From JBAXTE01 sp964653595 (GTDB lineage: Bacteria; Bacteroidota; Bacteroidia; Bacteroidales; WCHB1-69): a stretch of 64,000 bases of DNA. A program made the position numbers and the translations under genes. Each line of letters starts with the position of its first letter. Position 1 is the stretch's first letter. The notes below the pieces were generated by a model, which did no database searches, was not told the DNA's origin, and saw only the letters and a program-made list of their open reading frames with translations. This document shows, one piece after another, positions 17,869 through 26,764 of this stretch. The DNA is taken from the NCBI GenBank assembly GCA_964653595.1, contig CAZZHH010000007.1, positions 19,964 through 83,963 on the forward strand. Direction: 5' to 3'.

Positions 17869-19078
17869 CGGCATCATAGATGCACCGGCATCTAAAAGCT
17901 ATATGCAACGCGCAATTGTTGCATCCATGCTAAGTGATGGAACTTCTATTCTGGAAAATAGTGGCTTGTGTGACGATACCGTATCGGTGATAGAAATTGC
18001 AAAAGATCTAGGGTCAACATTGGAGATAAGGGATAAAAAAATCAACATAAATGGGGCATTTCATCATCCTAATAAAATGTTAAATTGCAAAGAATCTGGT
18101 CTAGCACTCAGAATGTTAACTCCAGTTATTTCTCTTTTTACTTCAAATACAAAAATTACAGGAGTTGGATCATTAATTCATCGTCCTCTCGATATGATTT
18201 TAGACTCATTTTCTCAATTAAATATTCCGATTGAAACAAACGAAGGGAAATTACCACTAACTATTGGAGGAAATTTAAAAGGTGGATATTTGGAAATTGA
18301 TGGATCGAAAGGATCACAAATTGTTACCGGATTTTTAATGGCTCTCCCATTGGCACAAAATGACAGTAAAATAGTGGTACATGATTTAAAGAGTAAACCC
18401 TACATAGACATAACATTAGACATCCTTAATGCTTGGAATATCCAAGTGATTAATCACGATTATATAGTTTTTAATATTTGCGGAAATCAACATTATAAAC
18501 CCACAAAATATGTCGTAGAGGGCGACTGGAGTAGTGCAGCATTTATGTTAGTAGCTGGAGCAATTGCGGGAAGAATTACCATTAGAGGATTGAATATAAA
18601 TAGCAAACAAGCAGACAAAAAAATAATTGAAGTATTAAATCAAGTAGGTAGTGATATATCATTTACTGACAATATGATATCTGTAAATAAAAATTCATTA
18701 CATGGTTTTAATTTCGATGCTACCCACTGCCCAGATCTCTTCCCGCCTTTAATCGCTTTAGCAGTTCATTGCAACACAATATCAACCATTGAAGGAGTTC
18801 ATAGATTATTTTCAAAAGAGAGCAATAGAGCAGAGACATTGGTAGATGAATTCACAAAACTTGGTGCAGACATAAGCATAAGCGGAGACAGCATGATCAT
18901 CCATCCCCGCCCCTTGCAAATCAACACTGTTAATTCTCATAACGATCACAGGATTGCCATGGCAGTAGCAATAGCAGGTCTTTGCTCTAATCATGGAGTA
19001 GATATCGAAGGATTTGAATGTATAAGCAAATCATACCCAAATTTTTATACTGATTTAAAAACAATAACACAGCAATAG
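17837..19078 (+). CDS. aroA: 3-phosphoshikimate 1-carboxyvinyltransferase (EPSP synthase)
   Basis: EPSP synthase transfers an enolpyruvyl group from PEP to shikimate 3-phosphate. The substrate-binding motif APASKSYMQRA is at residues 16-26, GSKGSQIVTGFLMALP is in the middle, and the C-terminal NDHRIAMAVAIAG motif is intact. At 413 residues it is slightly shorter than the classical 427, as usual for compact forms. The start overlaps the last 32 bases of aroK in another frame. The next gene, aroC, begins at the base after its stop codon. Confidence 0.94.
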   Translation: MILHIKPSSVNGIIDAPASKSYMQRAIVASMLSDGTSILENSGLCDDTVSVIEIAKDLGSTLEIRDKKININGAFHHPNKMLNCKESGLALRMLTPVISLFTSNTKITGVGSLIHRPLDMILDSFSQLNIPIETNEGKLPLTIGGNLKGGYLEIDGSKGSQIVTGFLMALPLAQNDSKIVVHDLKSKPYIDITLDILNAWNIQVINHDYIVFNICGNQHYKPTKYVVEGDWSSAAFMLVAGAIAGRITIRGLNINSKQADKKIIEVLNQVGSDISFTDNMISVNKNSLHGFNFDATHCPDLFPPLIALAVHCNTISTIEGVHRLFSKESNRAETLVDEFTKLGADISISGDSMIIHPRPLQINTVNSHNDHRIAMAVAIAGLCSNHGVDIEGFECISKSYPNFYTDLKTITQQ

Positions 19079-20062
19079 ATGAATCAATTTGGAACAGCAT
19101 TTAGGATATCCATTTTTGGAGAATCGCATGGCAAAGGTGTCGGTATCGTGGTGGATGGTTGTCCCGCAGGTATCCCTTTAAGCGAATCAGATTTTTCGGA
19201 AGATCTTCAACGTCGCCGAGCGGGAGCTTTAGGGACCACTTCGAGAGCTGAAGAAGATAAAGTTCTCCTTTTTAGTGGTATTTACAACGGATTCACGACG
19301 GGTGCACCCATTGCCTTGTTGTTTGAAAATAACAACACCAAGTCTGATGATTATTCATCATTCGGCACTACTCCCCGCCCTGGCCATGCTGACTTTACAG
19401 CAATGCACAAGTGGGGTGGATTTCATGACCCACGAGGAAGTGGATATTTATCGGGCAGGTTGACTTTAGGATTAGTCGCCGCTGGAGTGATTGCCAAAAA
19501 GGTGATTAACCCAATAAAAATCAATGCTACTTTATTAGAAGTTGGTGGGTTAAAGGAGATCGATTCCGCAATTCAAAATGCCATTAAAAACCAAGATTCC
19601 ATTGGCGGAATAATAGAATGTATTGCTTCAAATATGCCGTCAGGAATTGGGGAGCCATTTTTCGACTCCATAGAATCGGCCATCAGTCATTTGGCATTTT
19701 CGATACCTGGAGTAAAAGGAATCGAATTTGGCAGCGGGTTTGAAGCAGCAAGAATGACAGGATCTAATCACAACGATGTTCTTTGTGACGATTCTGGCAC
19801 TACATCTACCAATCATGCGGGAGGAATAAATGGTGGCATAACCAACGGCAACAATTTGATTTTCAGAATAGCAGTAAAACCTACTTCTAGCATATCTTTG
19901 CCTCAGACTACCTACAACTTCAATCTTCATCAGATGGATGTATTAAAAATTGAAGGGAGACATGATTTATGTTTTGCACTTCGGGTTCCACCAATTTTGG
20001 AAGCTATTACAGCAATTTCGCTTGCCGATATGATATTACGTGAAGTAAAAATTCAAAAATAA
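19079..20062 (+). CDS. aroC: Chorismate synthase
   Basis: AroC makes chorismate from EPSP with reduced FMN. Signature regions are all present: FGESHGKGVGIVVDGCPAG near the start, RRRAG with TTSRAEEDKV, RPGHADFT, the arginine-rich DPRGSGYLSGRLT, NHAGGINGGITNG and GRHDLCFALRVPPILEA. At 327 residues it is at the short end for the family but reads complete. It is the last gene of the operon; no terminator separates it from the tRNA, whose own promoter starts 2 bases after the stop codon. Confidence 0.95.
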   Translation: MNQFGTAFRISIFGESHGKGVGIVVDGCPAGIPLSESDFSEDLQRRRAGALGTTSRAEEDKVLLFSGIYNGFTTGAPIALLFENNNTKSDDYSSFGTTPRPGHADFTAMHKWGGFHDPRGSGYLSGRLTLGLVAAGVIAKKVINPIKINATLLEVGGLKEIDSAIQNAIKNQDSIGGIIECIASNMPSGIGEPFFDSIESAISHLAFSIPGVKGIEFGSGFEAARMTGSNHNDVLCDDSGTTSTNHAGGINGGITNGNNLIFRIAVKPTSSISLPQTTYNFNLHQMDVLKIEGRHDLCFALRVPPILEAITAISLADMILREVKIQK

Positions 20063-20063
20063 A

Positions 20064-20094
20064 TTTGAAGTTCTCAAAATTTTGAATATTTTTG
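20064..20094 (+). promoter_or_regulatory. Consensus Bacteroidota promoter of tRNA-Gly
   Basis: TTTG at 20064-20067 and TATTTTTG at 20087-20094 are separated by 19 bases, matching TTTG-N19-TAnnTTTG. The -7 box ends 8 bases before the first base of the tRNA, so the transcript would begin at or next to its mature 5' end. Confidence 0.8.
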
Positions 20095-20102
20095 CAAACA
20101 AT

Positions 20103-20174
20103 GCGGTAGTAGCTCAGTGGTAGAGCATCAGCTTCCCAAGCTGAGGGTCGTGGGTTCGACACCCATTTACCGCT
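20103..20174 (+). tRNA. tRNA-Gly (anticodon CCC)
   Basis: The 72-base sequence folds into a complete cloverleaf: acceptor GCGGTAG/TTACCGC (one G-T pair), D arm GCTC/GAGC, anticodon stem TCAGC/GCTGA with loop TTCCCAA (anticodon CCC, reading GGG), and T arm GTGGG/CCCAT with loop TTCGACA. The discriminator base is T and CCA is not encoded. It stands alone behind the aro operon with its own promoter. Confidence 0.95.
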
Positions 20175-20178
20175 CCCC

Positions 20179-20231
20179 TTAATCAAAAAGTCGTTTCAGA
20201 AAACGGCTTTTTGCATTTAGGGGAGCGCAAC
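20179..20231 (+). repeat. Hairpin repeat unit, copy 1 (runs into gap)
   Basis: This copy starts TTAATCAAAAAGTCG and contains a terminator-like hairpin (AAAAAGTCGTTT / AAACGGCTTTTT, 20185-20212, one G-T pair, loop CAGA), then GCATTTAGGGGAGCGCAAC. GGGGAGCG at 20220-20227 can pair with CGCTCCCC at 20171-20178, which overlaps the tRNA acceptor end. The copy is cut by the assembly gap. Confidence 0.9.
20185..20212 (+). terminator. Intrinsic terminator behind tRNA-Gly
   Basis: A 12-bp stem with a 4-base loop (CAGA) ending in five T lies 10 bases after the tRNA. It is part of the repeat unit and is therefore present three times in the visible sequence. Confidence 0.75.
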
Positions 20232-20331
20232 NNNNNNNNNNNNNNNNNNNNNNNNNNNNNNNNNNNNNNNNNNNNNNNNNNNNNNNNNNNNNNNNNNNNN
20301 NNNNNNNNNNNNNNNNNNNNNNNNNNNNNNN
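20232..20331. other. Assembly gap (100 N)
   Basis: Exactly 100 N are present, a usual placeholder for a gap of unknown size. It falls inside the tandem hairpin repeat, so the assembly probably broke on the repeat, and the number of copies (and anything between them) is unknown. Confidence 0.98.
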
Positions 20332-20478
20332 TTAATCAAAAAGTCGTTTCAGAAAACGGCTTTTTGCATTTAGGGGAGCGCAACCCACGAATTCGAAACA
20401 AAAAACTAAAAATTCCATAAAAAAATACGAATTCGGGGTTACCGCGTGAAAGAAAACATTATTCTTTCTGAAAACACC
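20332..20478 (+). repeat. Hairpin repeat unit, copy 2
   Basis: This 147-base unit repeats the terminator-like hairpin and GGGGAGCGCAACCC. It then has a second inverted repeat with the arms GCGCAACCCACGAATTCG and CGAATTCGGGGTTACCGCG enclosing an A-rich loop. After it comes a further small hairpin (GAAAGAA / TTCTTTC). Confidence 0.9.
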
Positions 20479-20586
20479 TTAATCAAAAAGTCGTTTCAGA
20501 AAACGGCTTTTTGCATTTAGGGGAGCGCAACCCGCGAATTCGAAACAAAAAACTCCATAAAAAACTCGAATTCGGGGTTACCGCGT
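20479..20586 (+). repeat. Hairpin repeat unit, copy 3
   Basis: This copy matches copy 2 through the terminator-like hairpin and the arms of the second inverted repeat (GCGCAACCCGCGAATTCG and CGAATTCGGGGTTACCGCG), but its A-rich loop is shorter. Arms are conserved while the loop varies, which suggests that the structure matters. Confidence 0.9.
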
Positions 20587-20589
20587 ATT

Positions 20590-20623
20590 AAAAAGAGCCT
20601 TGACTTCCACCAAAGCTCTTTTT
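20590..20623 (-). terminator. Terminator downstream of fabI
   Basis: AAAAAGAGC and GCTCTTTTT form a symmetric stem around a loop of 16 bases. It ends 30 bases beyond the fabI stop codon (minus strand) and could also stop transcription from the tRNA side. Confidence 0.65.
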
Positions 20624-20653
20624 ATCAATCAATATGTTTAATAAAACAAATTT

Positions 20654-21496
20654 CTATCCTTCATTTCCATCGCCGCAATCTCTGCATTGAATAAACTGAT
20701 CGATTAGCTTATTGCTAATACCCATGGAGACATAACCCCCATCGTGATAGAGGTTTTGCATGGTCACCATCCTAGTGTAATCAGAGAAGAGGGTAATACA
20801 ATAATCGGCACACGATTCTGAATCAGCGTTTCCGAGAGGAGACATATCGTTTGCATAATTATAAAATGCATCAAAACCAGAGACTCCAGTTCCAGCAGTA
20901 GTTTTTGTTGGAGATTGACTTATAGAGTTCACTCTAACCTTTTTAGTACGTCCGTAGTGGTAGCCAAATTGACGGACAATAGATTCGAGCATAGCTTTGG
21001 CTTGCGACATATCACTATAACTTGAGTATGCTCTTTGAGCAGCGATATAGGACAATGCGAGAACGGAGCCATAATCATTTATTGCATCTAAACGCCATGC
21101 TACCGACAACACTTTATGAAGAGAGATGGCAGATACATCTAGAGTTTTCATGAGGTAGTCATAATTTAACTCAGGATAAGGAATTGATTTTCTGACATTA
21201 GGAGACATGCCTACGGAATGTAACACAAAATCGATTTTTCCATTTAAAATCCGCATAGATTCGGTAAAAAGATCTTCTAATTCAGAAACTACCGTAATGT
21301 CTGCACCAATTACTTGTGAATTGGTAGCTTCGGCCAAACGATAAATATCCTTTTTTCTTAATGCAATAGGTGCATTTGAAAGTACAAATTCTGCTCCTTC
21401 TGCATGTGCTTTGAGAGCTACTTGCCATGCAATGGAATTTTCGTCCAGGGCACCGAAGATAATTCCTCTTTTACCTTTTAACAGTTGATTTGACAT
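20654..21496 (-). CDS. fabI: Enoyl-[acyl-carrier-protein] reductase
   Basis: FabI reduces the enoyl-ACP double bond in each fatty-acid elongation cycle, using NADH. The cofactor region is the atypical SDR form (GIIFGALDENSIAWQVA). The catalytic residues Tyr150, Tyr160 and Lys167 (YSSYSDMSQAKAM) keep the FabI spacing. The substrate-binding segment ISQSPTKTTAGTGVSGF is close to the Bacteroidota form. The length of 280 residues is normal. It is a single gene read leftward toward the tRNA repeat array; a possible -7 box TAATTTTG lies at 21574-21581 on the minus strand. Confidence 0.94.
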   Translation of the reverse strand: MSNQLLKGKRGIIFGALDENSIAWQVALKAHAEGAEFVLSNAPIALRKKDIYRLAEATNSQVIGADITVVSELEDLFTESMRILNGKIDFVLHSVGMSPNVRKSIPYPELNYDYLMKTLDVSAISLHKVLSVAWRLDAINDYGSVLALSYIAAQRAYSSYSDMSQAKAMLESIVRQFGYHYGRTKKVRVNSISQSPTKTTAGTGVSGFDAFYNYANDMSPLGNADSESCADYCITLFSDYTRMVTMQNLYHDGGYVSMGISNKLIDQFIQCRDCGDGNEG

Positions 21497-21573
21497 ATTT
21501 TTTTCTTTATTATAAAAATTTAAACTAATATTGTAACAGATTGTTCAAAAGAACAAAATTCCTTTTTTGCGGA

Positions 21574-21581
21574 CAAAATTA
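21574..21581 (-). promoter_or_regulatory. Possible -7 box for fabI
   Basis: Minus-strand TAATTTTG matches TAnnTTTG 78 bases upstream of the fabI start, which would give a leader of about 70 bases. No -33 TTTG is seen. Confidence 0.35.
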
Positions 21582-21646
21582 CAACAATAGGCTAATCATT
21601 TTATTTTTCACAATTATAACTAAGTTTTTTTTTGAATTATTAACGG

Positions 21647-23527
21647 ATGATGAAGATACACAAATACATTTTTTCCACCACCTTTTTAATGATGTTAAAT
21701 CTGATAGTTCATGCTCAATCTTACATACAAACTACAGATTCTATTCCGATGCGAGATGGCAAAAAACTAGCTGCAGACATCTATTTACCGTCATCCACAG
21801 GACAGTTTCCTGTAATCCTAGTACAAACACCCTATAATCGCCTATTTTACAGAATCAACCAACCATTGGGATTAGGATCATTACCCGGATTACCATATGC
21901 TTTGGTGGTGGTAGATTGGCGTGGATATTATGGATCTGCCAATGCGATGGTTGCAAACCCAGATAGAGGAAAAGATGGATACGACATCGTGGAATGGATT
22001 TCGAGTCAACCATGGAGTAATTCAAAAATTGGCACTTGGGGGCCATCAGCACTAGGAAAAATTCAGTATCAAACAGCTAAAGAAAATCCACCACACTTAA
22101 CCTGTGCTGCGCCTCTGGTTGCTGGTCCACAATTTAACTATTCTGAGTACTTTCCAGGAGGAGTATTTAGAAAAGAATACGTGGATCAACTGGACAACTT
22201 AGGATTTGGATTATCCACCTTTTTATTAGCAAATCCATATTACAGCAATCTTTGGCAATATGTTGAAAATCAGAATTATTATCCCCAATCTATACAAATA
22301 CCCATGTTTATGATTGGTGGATGGTATGATCATAATGTGGAAGTGATGATGCAGATGTTTGAAGGGCTCAAGACATCATCGCCTGTAGGTGTGAGAGCAA
22401 AACATAAACTAATGATGGGCCCATGGGCGCATGGAGGTTTTGGAACTGCACAAGTAGGCACATGCAATCAGGGCGAATTAGTATACAACGAAGCCTGTAA
22501 ATGGAGCGATTCACTCTCTTTGCGATTTTTCGACTACTATTTAAGAAACATCGACAACAACTGGGAGCAAGAGCCTATTGTCCGATATTTTCAAATGGGA
22601 GAAAACACATGGCAGCAGACACCTTCATGGCCACCAACAGGCACTTCACAAATAAAATTATACCTAAATAACGAAGGTGTGCTCTCATCATCTCCCCCAA
22701 CATCCATGAAAGATTCTTCCATCATCCTTTACGATCCTCGCAATCCATCGCCCACAGTTGGTGGTGCTACTCTTCGATCCGATTTGCAACAAGGTCCATA
22801 CAACCAAGCACCATCCGTGGAAAACAGAAATGACATTCTTACTTTTACCACTCCGTTATTATCACAAAACGTAGTATTGAAAGGGAATGGACGAGTTCAT
22901 CTCTTTGTGTCATCGGATAGAACGGACACCGATTTTGCAACCCGACTTACAGATGTATACCCAGATGGAAGATCGATGTTGTTGACTGACAATATTCAAA
23001 GAATGCGATTTAGAAATGGATATAGCACTAACGACACCGTGAGTATGTTGCAAAATCACACCTACGAAGTCGATATCCAAATACCCGACCTTGCCATAAC
23101 TTTTTTAGCTGGACATAAAATTAGAATAGACATCACATCCTCGAACTATCCACGATTTGATAACAATCTAAATAATGGCAGTACGATGTATGTAGCTGGA
23201 GATACGATGATTGCTACCAACGTAGTTCATTTTTCGAGCACCAAAGCTTCTTTTATAGAGTTACCATTAGAAAGCTATCCATTATCCATCTATGAAGCAA
23301 ATAATATTGAAAATGAGCACATGATATTTCCTAACCCTATTGAAAGTATTTTCTCAATAAACGATCTAGACTACACAACGATAAATATATACAATATAGA
23401 TGGGAAAAAACAATTCAGCCAATCAAAATCACCCAACTATGATATTTCAACTTTAAAAAGTGGAATTTATTTTTTGGAAATTAATAGCATTCATGGGCGA
23501 GTGATGAAAAAAATCATCAAATTATAA
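21647..23527 (+). CDS. CocE/NonD-type (X-Pro dipeptidyl-peptidase-like) hydrolase with T9SS sorting domain
   Basis: After a signal peptide (about residues 1-23, ending VHAQ) comes an S15-type alpha/beta-hydrolase domain. It has Ser134 as likely nucleophile (GTWGPSALG), an Asp in GGWYDHNVE and a His in GPWAHGG. A jelly-roll C-terminal domain of the X-Pro peptidase family follows (about residues 310-540). The last 80 residues form a type A sorting domain (MIFPNPIESIFSIND, LKSGIYFLEI). It probably hydrolyses acyl or aminoacyl-proline bonds on secreted substrates; the exact specificity (peptidase or esterase) cannot be read from the sequence. A second Met directly follows the first. Confidence 0.87.
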   Translation: MMKIHKYIFSTTFLMMLNLIVHAQSYIQTTDSIPMRDGKKLAADIYLPSSTGQFPVILVQTPYNRLFYRINQPLGLGSLPGLPYALVVVDWRGYYGSANAMVANPDRGKDGYDIVEWISSQPWSNSKIGTWGPSALGKIQYQTAKENPPHLTCAAPLVAGPQFNYSEYFPGGVFRKEYVDQLDNLGFGLSTFLLANPYYSNLWQYVENQNYYPQSIQIPMFMIGGWYDHNVEVMMQMFEGLKTSSPVGVRAKHKLMMGPWAHGGFGTAQVGTCNQGELVYNEACKWSDSLSLRFFDYYLRNIDNNWEQEPIVRYFQMGENTWQQTPSWPPTGTSQIKLYLNNEGVLSSSPPTSMKDSSIILYDPRNPSPTVGGATLRSDLQQGPYNQAPSVENRNDILTFTTPLLSQNVVLKGNGRVHLFVSSDRTDTDFATRLTDVYPDGRSMLLTDNIQRMRFRNGYSTNDTVSMLQNHTYEVDIQIPDLAITFLAGHKIRIDITSSNYPRFDNNLNNGSTMYVAGDTMIATNVVHFSSTKASFIELPLESYPLSIYEANNIENEHMIFPNPIESIFSINDLDYTTINIYNIDGKKQFSQSKSPNYDISTLKSGIYFLEINSIHGRVMKKIIKL

Positions 23528-23680
23528 CCCATAATATTTAATTGAAAATAATAAAGAATACCAAAAAAAATGAAACAAAAAAATAATGAACAATTCAGCC
23601 AATAAAATTGTTAGCTAAATTAGATTTGATTTTAAATATATTTTTAATATAAAAAAAATTAAATGAATCAATAAATTTTG

Positions 23681-23688
23681 TAACTTTG
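23681..23688 (+). promoter_or_regulatory. Predicted -7 box for the DUF5689-like protein gene
   Basis: TAACTTTG matches TAnnTTTG 51 bases upstream of the ATG at 23740. No clear -33 TTTG. Confidence 0.5.
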
Positions 23689-23739
23689 TACGCTATAGTT
23701 AAAATATAGACATTAAGTATAAACTAAAAATAAAAAACA

Positions 23740-25644
23740 ATGAAAAAAATGAGACTATTTAGCCTAATTTTAGGTTTTCTATTGTTCGGTTCATTTGTCA
23801 CTAAAGCGCAGCTTTTAGAAGACAATTTTGCCGGAAATGCTGGTGATACCCTAGCAAATGGATGGGTTACACACAGCGGATCAGCTTCTCCTATTTACAT
23901 AAAAGCTGGAACTCTATCGTATACAAACTATCCATCCAACTCTGGTAGTAGTATTTACATGGCTTCAGGTCAAGATTATAACAAAGTTTTTACTACAACA
24001 CCACTCACATCAGGGAATGTCTATTATGCCGCTCTGGTAAATATCGACTCTGCTAAAGCTACCGGAGACTACTTCTTACATTCTTTTAGCTCTTCATCTA
24101 CAACGAGCAACTTAAACAGAGTTTATGTAAAAAAAGCTTCAAATGGCAATTTAGCTTTTGGAATTTTGAAAGGATCAACCGCTACAAGTCTTGTTTGGAC
24201 TGATTCAGTTTATGCTTTATCTACTACTCATCTTGTGGTATTAAAAGTTCAAATAGTAGCTGGAGCAACCAACGATATTCCATCGTTATTTGTAAATCCA
24301 GTAATTAATGGAACTGAGCCTTCGGCTAATGTTGTTGCTTCTGATATCACATCTGCAGATTATACAAGTATCGACAAAGTAGTTATCCGTCAAGGTTCTC
24401 CATCATCTTGTCCAAAGTTAACATTTGACGGCTTAAGAGTAGCAACTACATGGAATGAAGCAGTTGGCACTGGTGGTGGTGTGGATGTAACTCCTCCTAC
24501 TGCTTCATCTGCAACTGCACTTACTGCAACTACTATTAGAGTAACTTTTAGTGAGCCTGTTTCTCAAGCTACTGCTGAAAATGTTGCAAATTACACATTA
24601 GCTGGAAACACTATTTCATCAGCTGTTTTATCTGGTGGAAACATTGTTACCCTTACTTTAGGCACTGCTTTAACCCCTAGCACAGACTACACACTAACCG
24701 TTAATGGTGTTGCTGATATGGCTACAACTCCAAATGTAATGACAGTACCTCAAAACTTTACCATCAACTTTGTTGTTAACAATGTAGCTGACATTGCTGA
24801 TTTAAAAACAAAAGCGGCTGATAATACTACTGTTTATACATTGAACAGTGAAGCAATTTTAACATTTAAACAAGCAAACCGTAACCAAAAATTCATTCAA
24901 GATGCTTCAGGTGCAATTTTGATAGATGATCAAGCAGGAATTATCACTACTAACTACAACGTTGGAGATGGAATTACTGGCATTGTTGGTAAATTAACAA
25001 CCTATTTTGGAATGTACCAATTTGTTCCTACTCAAAATCCTGCTGCTGCTACTTCTACTGGCAACACAATTCCTGTGTTAGATGTAACCATTGCACAAAT
25101 GTTAGACTCAATTGCATTCAAACCTCATCAATCTAAAGTGGTTCGTATTGTTAACGTAAAATTCACCGATGCTAACGGAGCACTAGGATTTAACACCAAT
25201 AAAAAATATCGTATTACAGAAGGCACTTCAACTACGGATTCTACTTTCAAAACTTCTTTCTTTACTACCGATTATATCACTACTCCTGTAACTGTTTTAC
25301 CTCAAGGAACTGGTTCTATTACTGGTATTGCTCATTTTTCATATGGACGTTACCATATCACTTCTCGTAGTTTAGCTGATATGAACATTCTACAAGGCAT
25401 TAACGAAACTAGTTCGGAATCGATCAACATTTATCCAAATCCAGCTAAAAACTTTGTAAACATTAACCTTGATGGAGCTTACGATATTAAAGTCTTATCG
25501 GTACTTGGTCAACTAGTTTATTCACAAAGCAATGCTTCAGGATTGTTACATATTGATTGTTCTCAATTAGGAAAAGGAGTATTCTTTGTTCAAGCTCGCA
25601 ACAATAAAAATGAGACAATTACCAAACGTGTGGTTGTTGAATAA
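23740..25644 (+). CDS. Secreted Ig-like/DUF5689-like protein, T9SS type A sorting domain
   Basis: The protein has a signal peptide (residues 1 to about 23, TKAQ), an N-terminal beta-rich domain of about 220 residues, and an SbsA-type Ig-like domain (about 248-340, with TTIRVTFSEPVSQATAENVANY). Next comes a region resembling DUF5689, an OB-fold-like domain found in Bacteroidota surface proteins (about 345-555). It ends in a type A sorting domain (INIYPNPAKNFVNINLDG, KGVFFVQA, TKRVVVE). It is predicted to be exported by T9SS; the function is unknown. Codon use is plain and even, as in a well-expressed gene. A strong terminator follows. Confidence 0.85.
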   Translation: MKKMRLFSLILGFLLFGSFVTKAQLLEDNFAGNAGDTLANGWVTHSGSASPIYIKAGTLSYTNYPSNSGSSIYMASGQDYNKVFTTTPLTSGNVYYAALVNIDSAKATGDYFLHSFSSSSTTSNLNRVYVKKASNGNLAFGILKGSTATSLVWTDSVYALSTTHLVVLKVQIVAGATNDIPSLFVNPVINGTEPSANVVASDITSADYTSIDKVVIRQGSPSSCPKLTFDGLRVATTWNEAVGTGGGVDVTPPTASSATALTATTIRVTFSEPVSQATAENVANYTLAGNTISSAVLSGGNIVTLTLGTALTPSTDYTLTVNGVADMATTPNVMTVPQNFTINFVVNNVADIADLKTKAADNTTVYTLNSEAILTFKQANRNQKFIQDASGAILIDDQAGIITTNYNVGDGITGIVGKLTTYFGMYQFVPTQNPAAATSTGNTIPVLDVTIAQMLDSIAFKPHQSKVVRIVNVKFTDANGALGFNTNKKYRITEGTSTTDSTFKTSFFTTDYITTPVTVLPQGTGSITGIAHFSYGRYHITSRSLADMNILQGINETSSESINIYPNPAKNFVNINLDGAYDIKVLSVLGQLVYSQSNASGLLHIDCSQLGKGVFFVQARNNKNETITKRVVVE

Positions 25645-25695
25645 ATAAAGATGTGTGTGTGCATTTGAGTCGTTTTTTCTTTCTCGTTTGCACTT

Positions 25696-25728
25696 CTGCC
25701 GATTCGAAAGGATCGGCAGTTTTTTTTT
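25696..25728 (+). terminator. Strong intrinsic terminator
   Basis: CTGCCGAT and ATCGGCAG form the stem, followed by nine T. It lies about 50 bases after the stop codon at 25644. Confidence 0.9.
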
Positions 25729-26089
25729 GTCAATGGATAATCACTAGTTAGTAAAAATCCGATAATTACTATCAATCTATAGTATTAGTAGTTATTTACT
25801 AGGTTGTGTTTTACAATAATGTTGGTATTTAATACCATTTATTAGAGTTAAAGGTAAAATATTTGAAATTGCCATCCAGTCCAGATATATATCGGGATTA
25901 TCGAAGGATTATAGGTAGAGGCTAACAATAAACACTTCGATAAACTCAGTGTGACAACCAAAATTGTAAAACCCACAATATTATAAACCAGAACCTTTCC
26001 CTAAAACCAAAAAGATTTACAGAAAAACAATCCATAAAAATTGTTTGGTGGAAAATATAACTGCAAAGAGTCACAGTTGGAATTCAATT
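25729..26089. other. Intergenic region without a recognised gene
   Basis: These 361 AT-rich bases lie between a plus-strand terminator and the 3' end of the minus-strand YqgE-type gene. No coding frame or RNA gene is visible. At 25937-25955 the words CTTCGATAAACTCAGTGTGA form a degenerate version of the CTTCGACAGGCTCAG-type sequence also present near 54100. Confidence 0.45.
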
Positions 26090-26650
26090 TCAATTCATCA
26101 TGGAATCTTTAGGGAAACGAAGCCAAACGTGATATTTTCGATCTAGTTTTGAGACCAAAGCAGTCCACATCTCCTCTGCTTCCATTTGGAAGGCATCATA
26201 GCAATAATCATTTAAAATAGCCCAAGAGCCTTGTTTAATCTCTTGTTCCAGCTGACCTTCATCCCAACCGGAATAACCTAAAAACACCTTCACCTTTTTA
26301 GGATCAAATGAGTTATTTGAAAAATAGTTTTTAATATCCAATTCACTCCCACCCCAATAGATTCCATCAGAAATTTTTTCGCTTTCCGAAATACTATCGG
26401 GCAAATTGTGTAAAAAAAAGATTCTATTTTCAGCAACTGGACCACCAGAATTTAAGTTAAAAGGTTTCACAGATAGCTTGGGAACAATTAAATTGATATC
26501 GACATCAATTACTTTATTAAGCAACACCCCCATCACCCCTTTGGGATTGGAATCTAGCACCAATACTACCGATCGGCGAAAATAATCACCTTCCAACAAG
26601 GGCTCAGAGATTAAAAGAGAACCAACCTTTATTTTTTTATTCTGTTTCAT
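26090..26650 (-). CDS. YqgE/AlgH family protein (UPF0301)
   Basis: This 186-residue protein shows the typical UPF0301 pattern: GSLLISEPLLEGDYFRRSVV at the start, GVMGVLLNK, LNSGGPVAENRIFFLH, a GYSGWDEGQLEQEIKQGSW core and WxxA/LG-like C-terminal elements. It is soluble with no signal peptide. The family is widely conserved, but its biochemical role is not settled. It stands as a single gene divergent from the murL-like gene. Confidence 0.93.
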   Translation of the reverse strand: MKQNKKIKVGSLLISEPLLEGDYFRRSVVLVLDSNPKGVMGVLLNKVIDVDINLIVPKLSVKPFNLNSGGPVAENRIFFLHNLPDSISESEKISDGIYWGGSELDIKNYFSNNSFDPKKVKVFLGYSGWDEGQLEQEIKQGSWAILNDYCYDAFQMEAEEMWTALVSKLDRKYHVWLRFPKDSMMN

Positions 26651-26719
26651 TTTTATTTCTATTGAGAATACGAATAACAGAGGTTACATTGAACTTGCTA
26701 TGAAATGAGTTTTTTTTAG

Positions 26720-26727
26720 TAATTTTG
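26720..26727 (+). promoter_or_regulatory. Predicted -7 box for the murL-murD2 cassette
   Basis: TAATTTTG matches TAnnTTTG, 37 bases before the ATG at 26765. A CTTG at 26694-26697 lies 22 bases upstream, slightly too far for an ideal -33 box. Confidence 0.5.
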
Positions 26728-26764
26728 ATTTTTTAAAACAAGGAATCTTTTATTCATCCTATAT

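Noticed and set aside
20211..20420. An open frame across the N gap
   Set aside because: It is mostly unknown bases and repeat sequence; it cannot be a supported gene.
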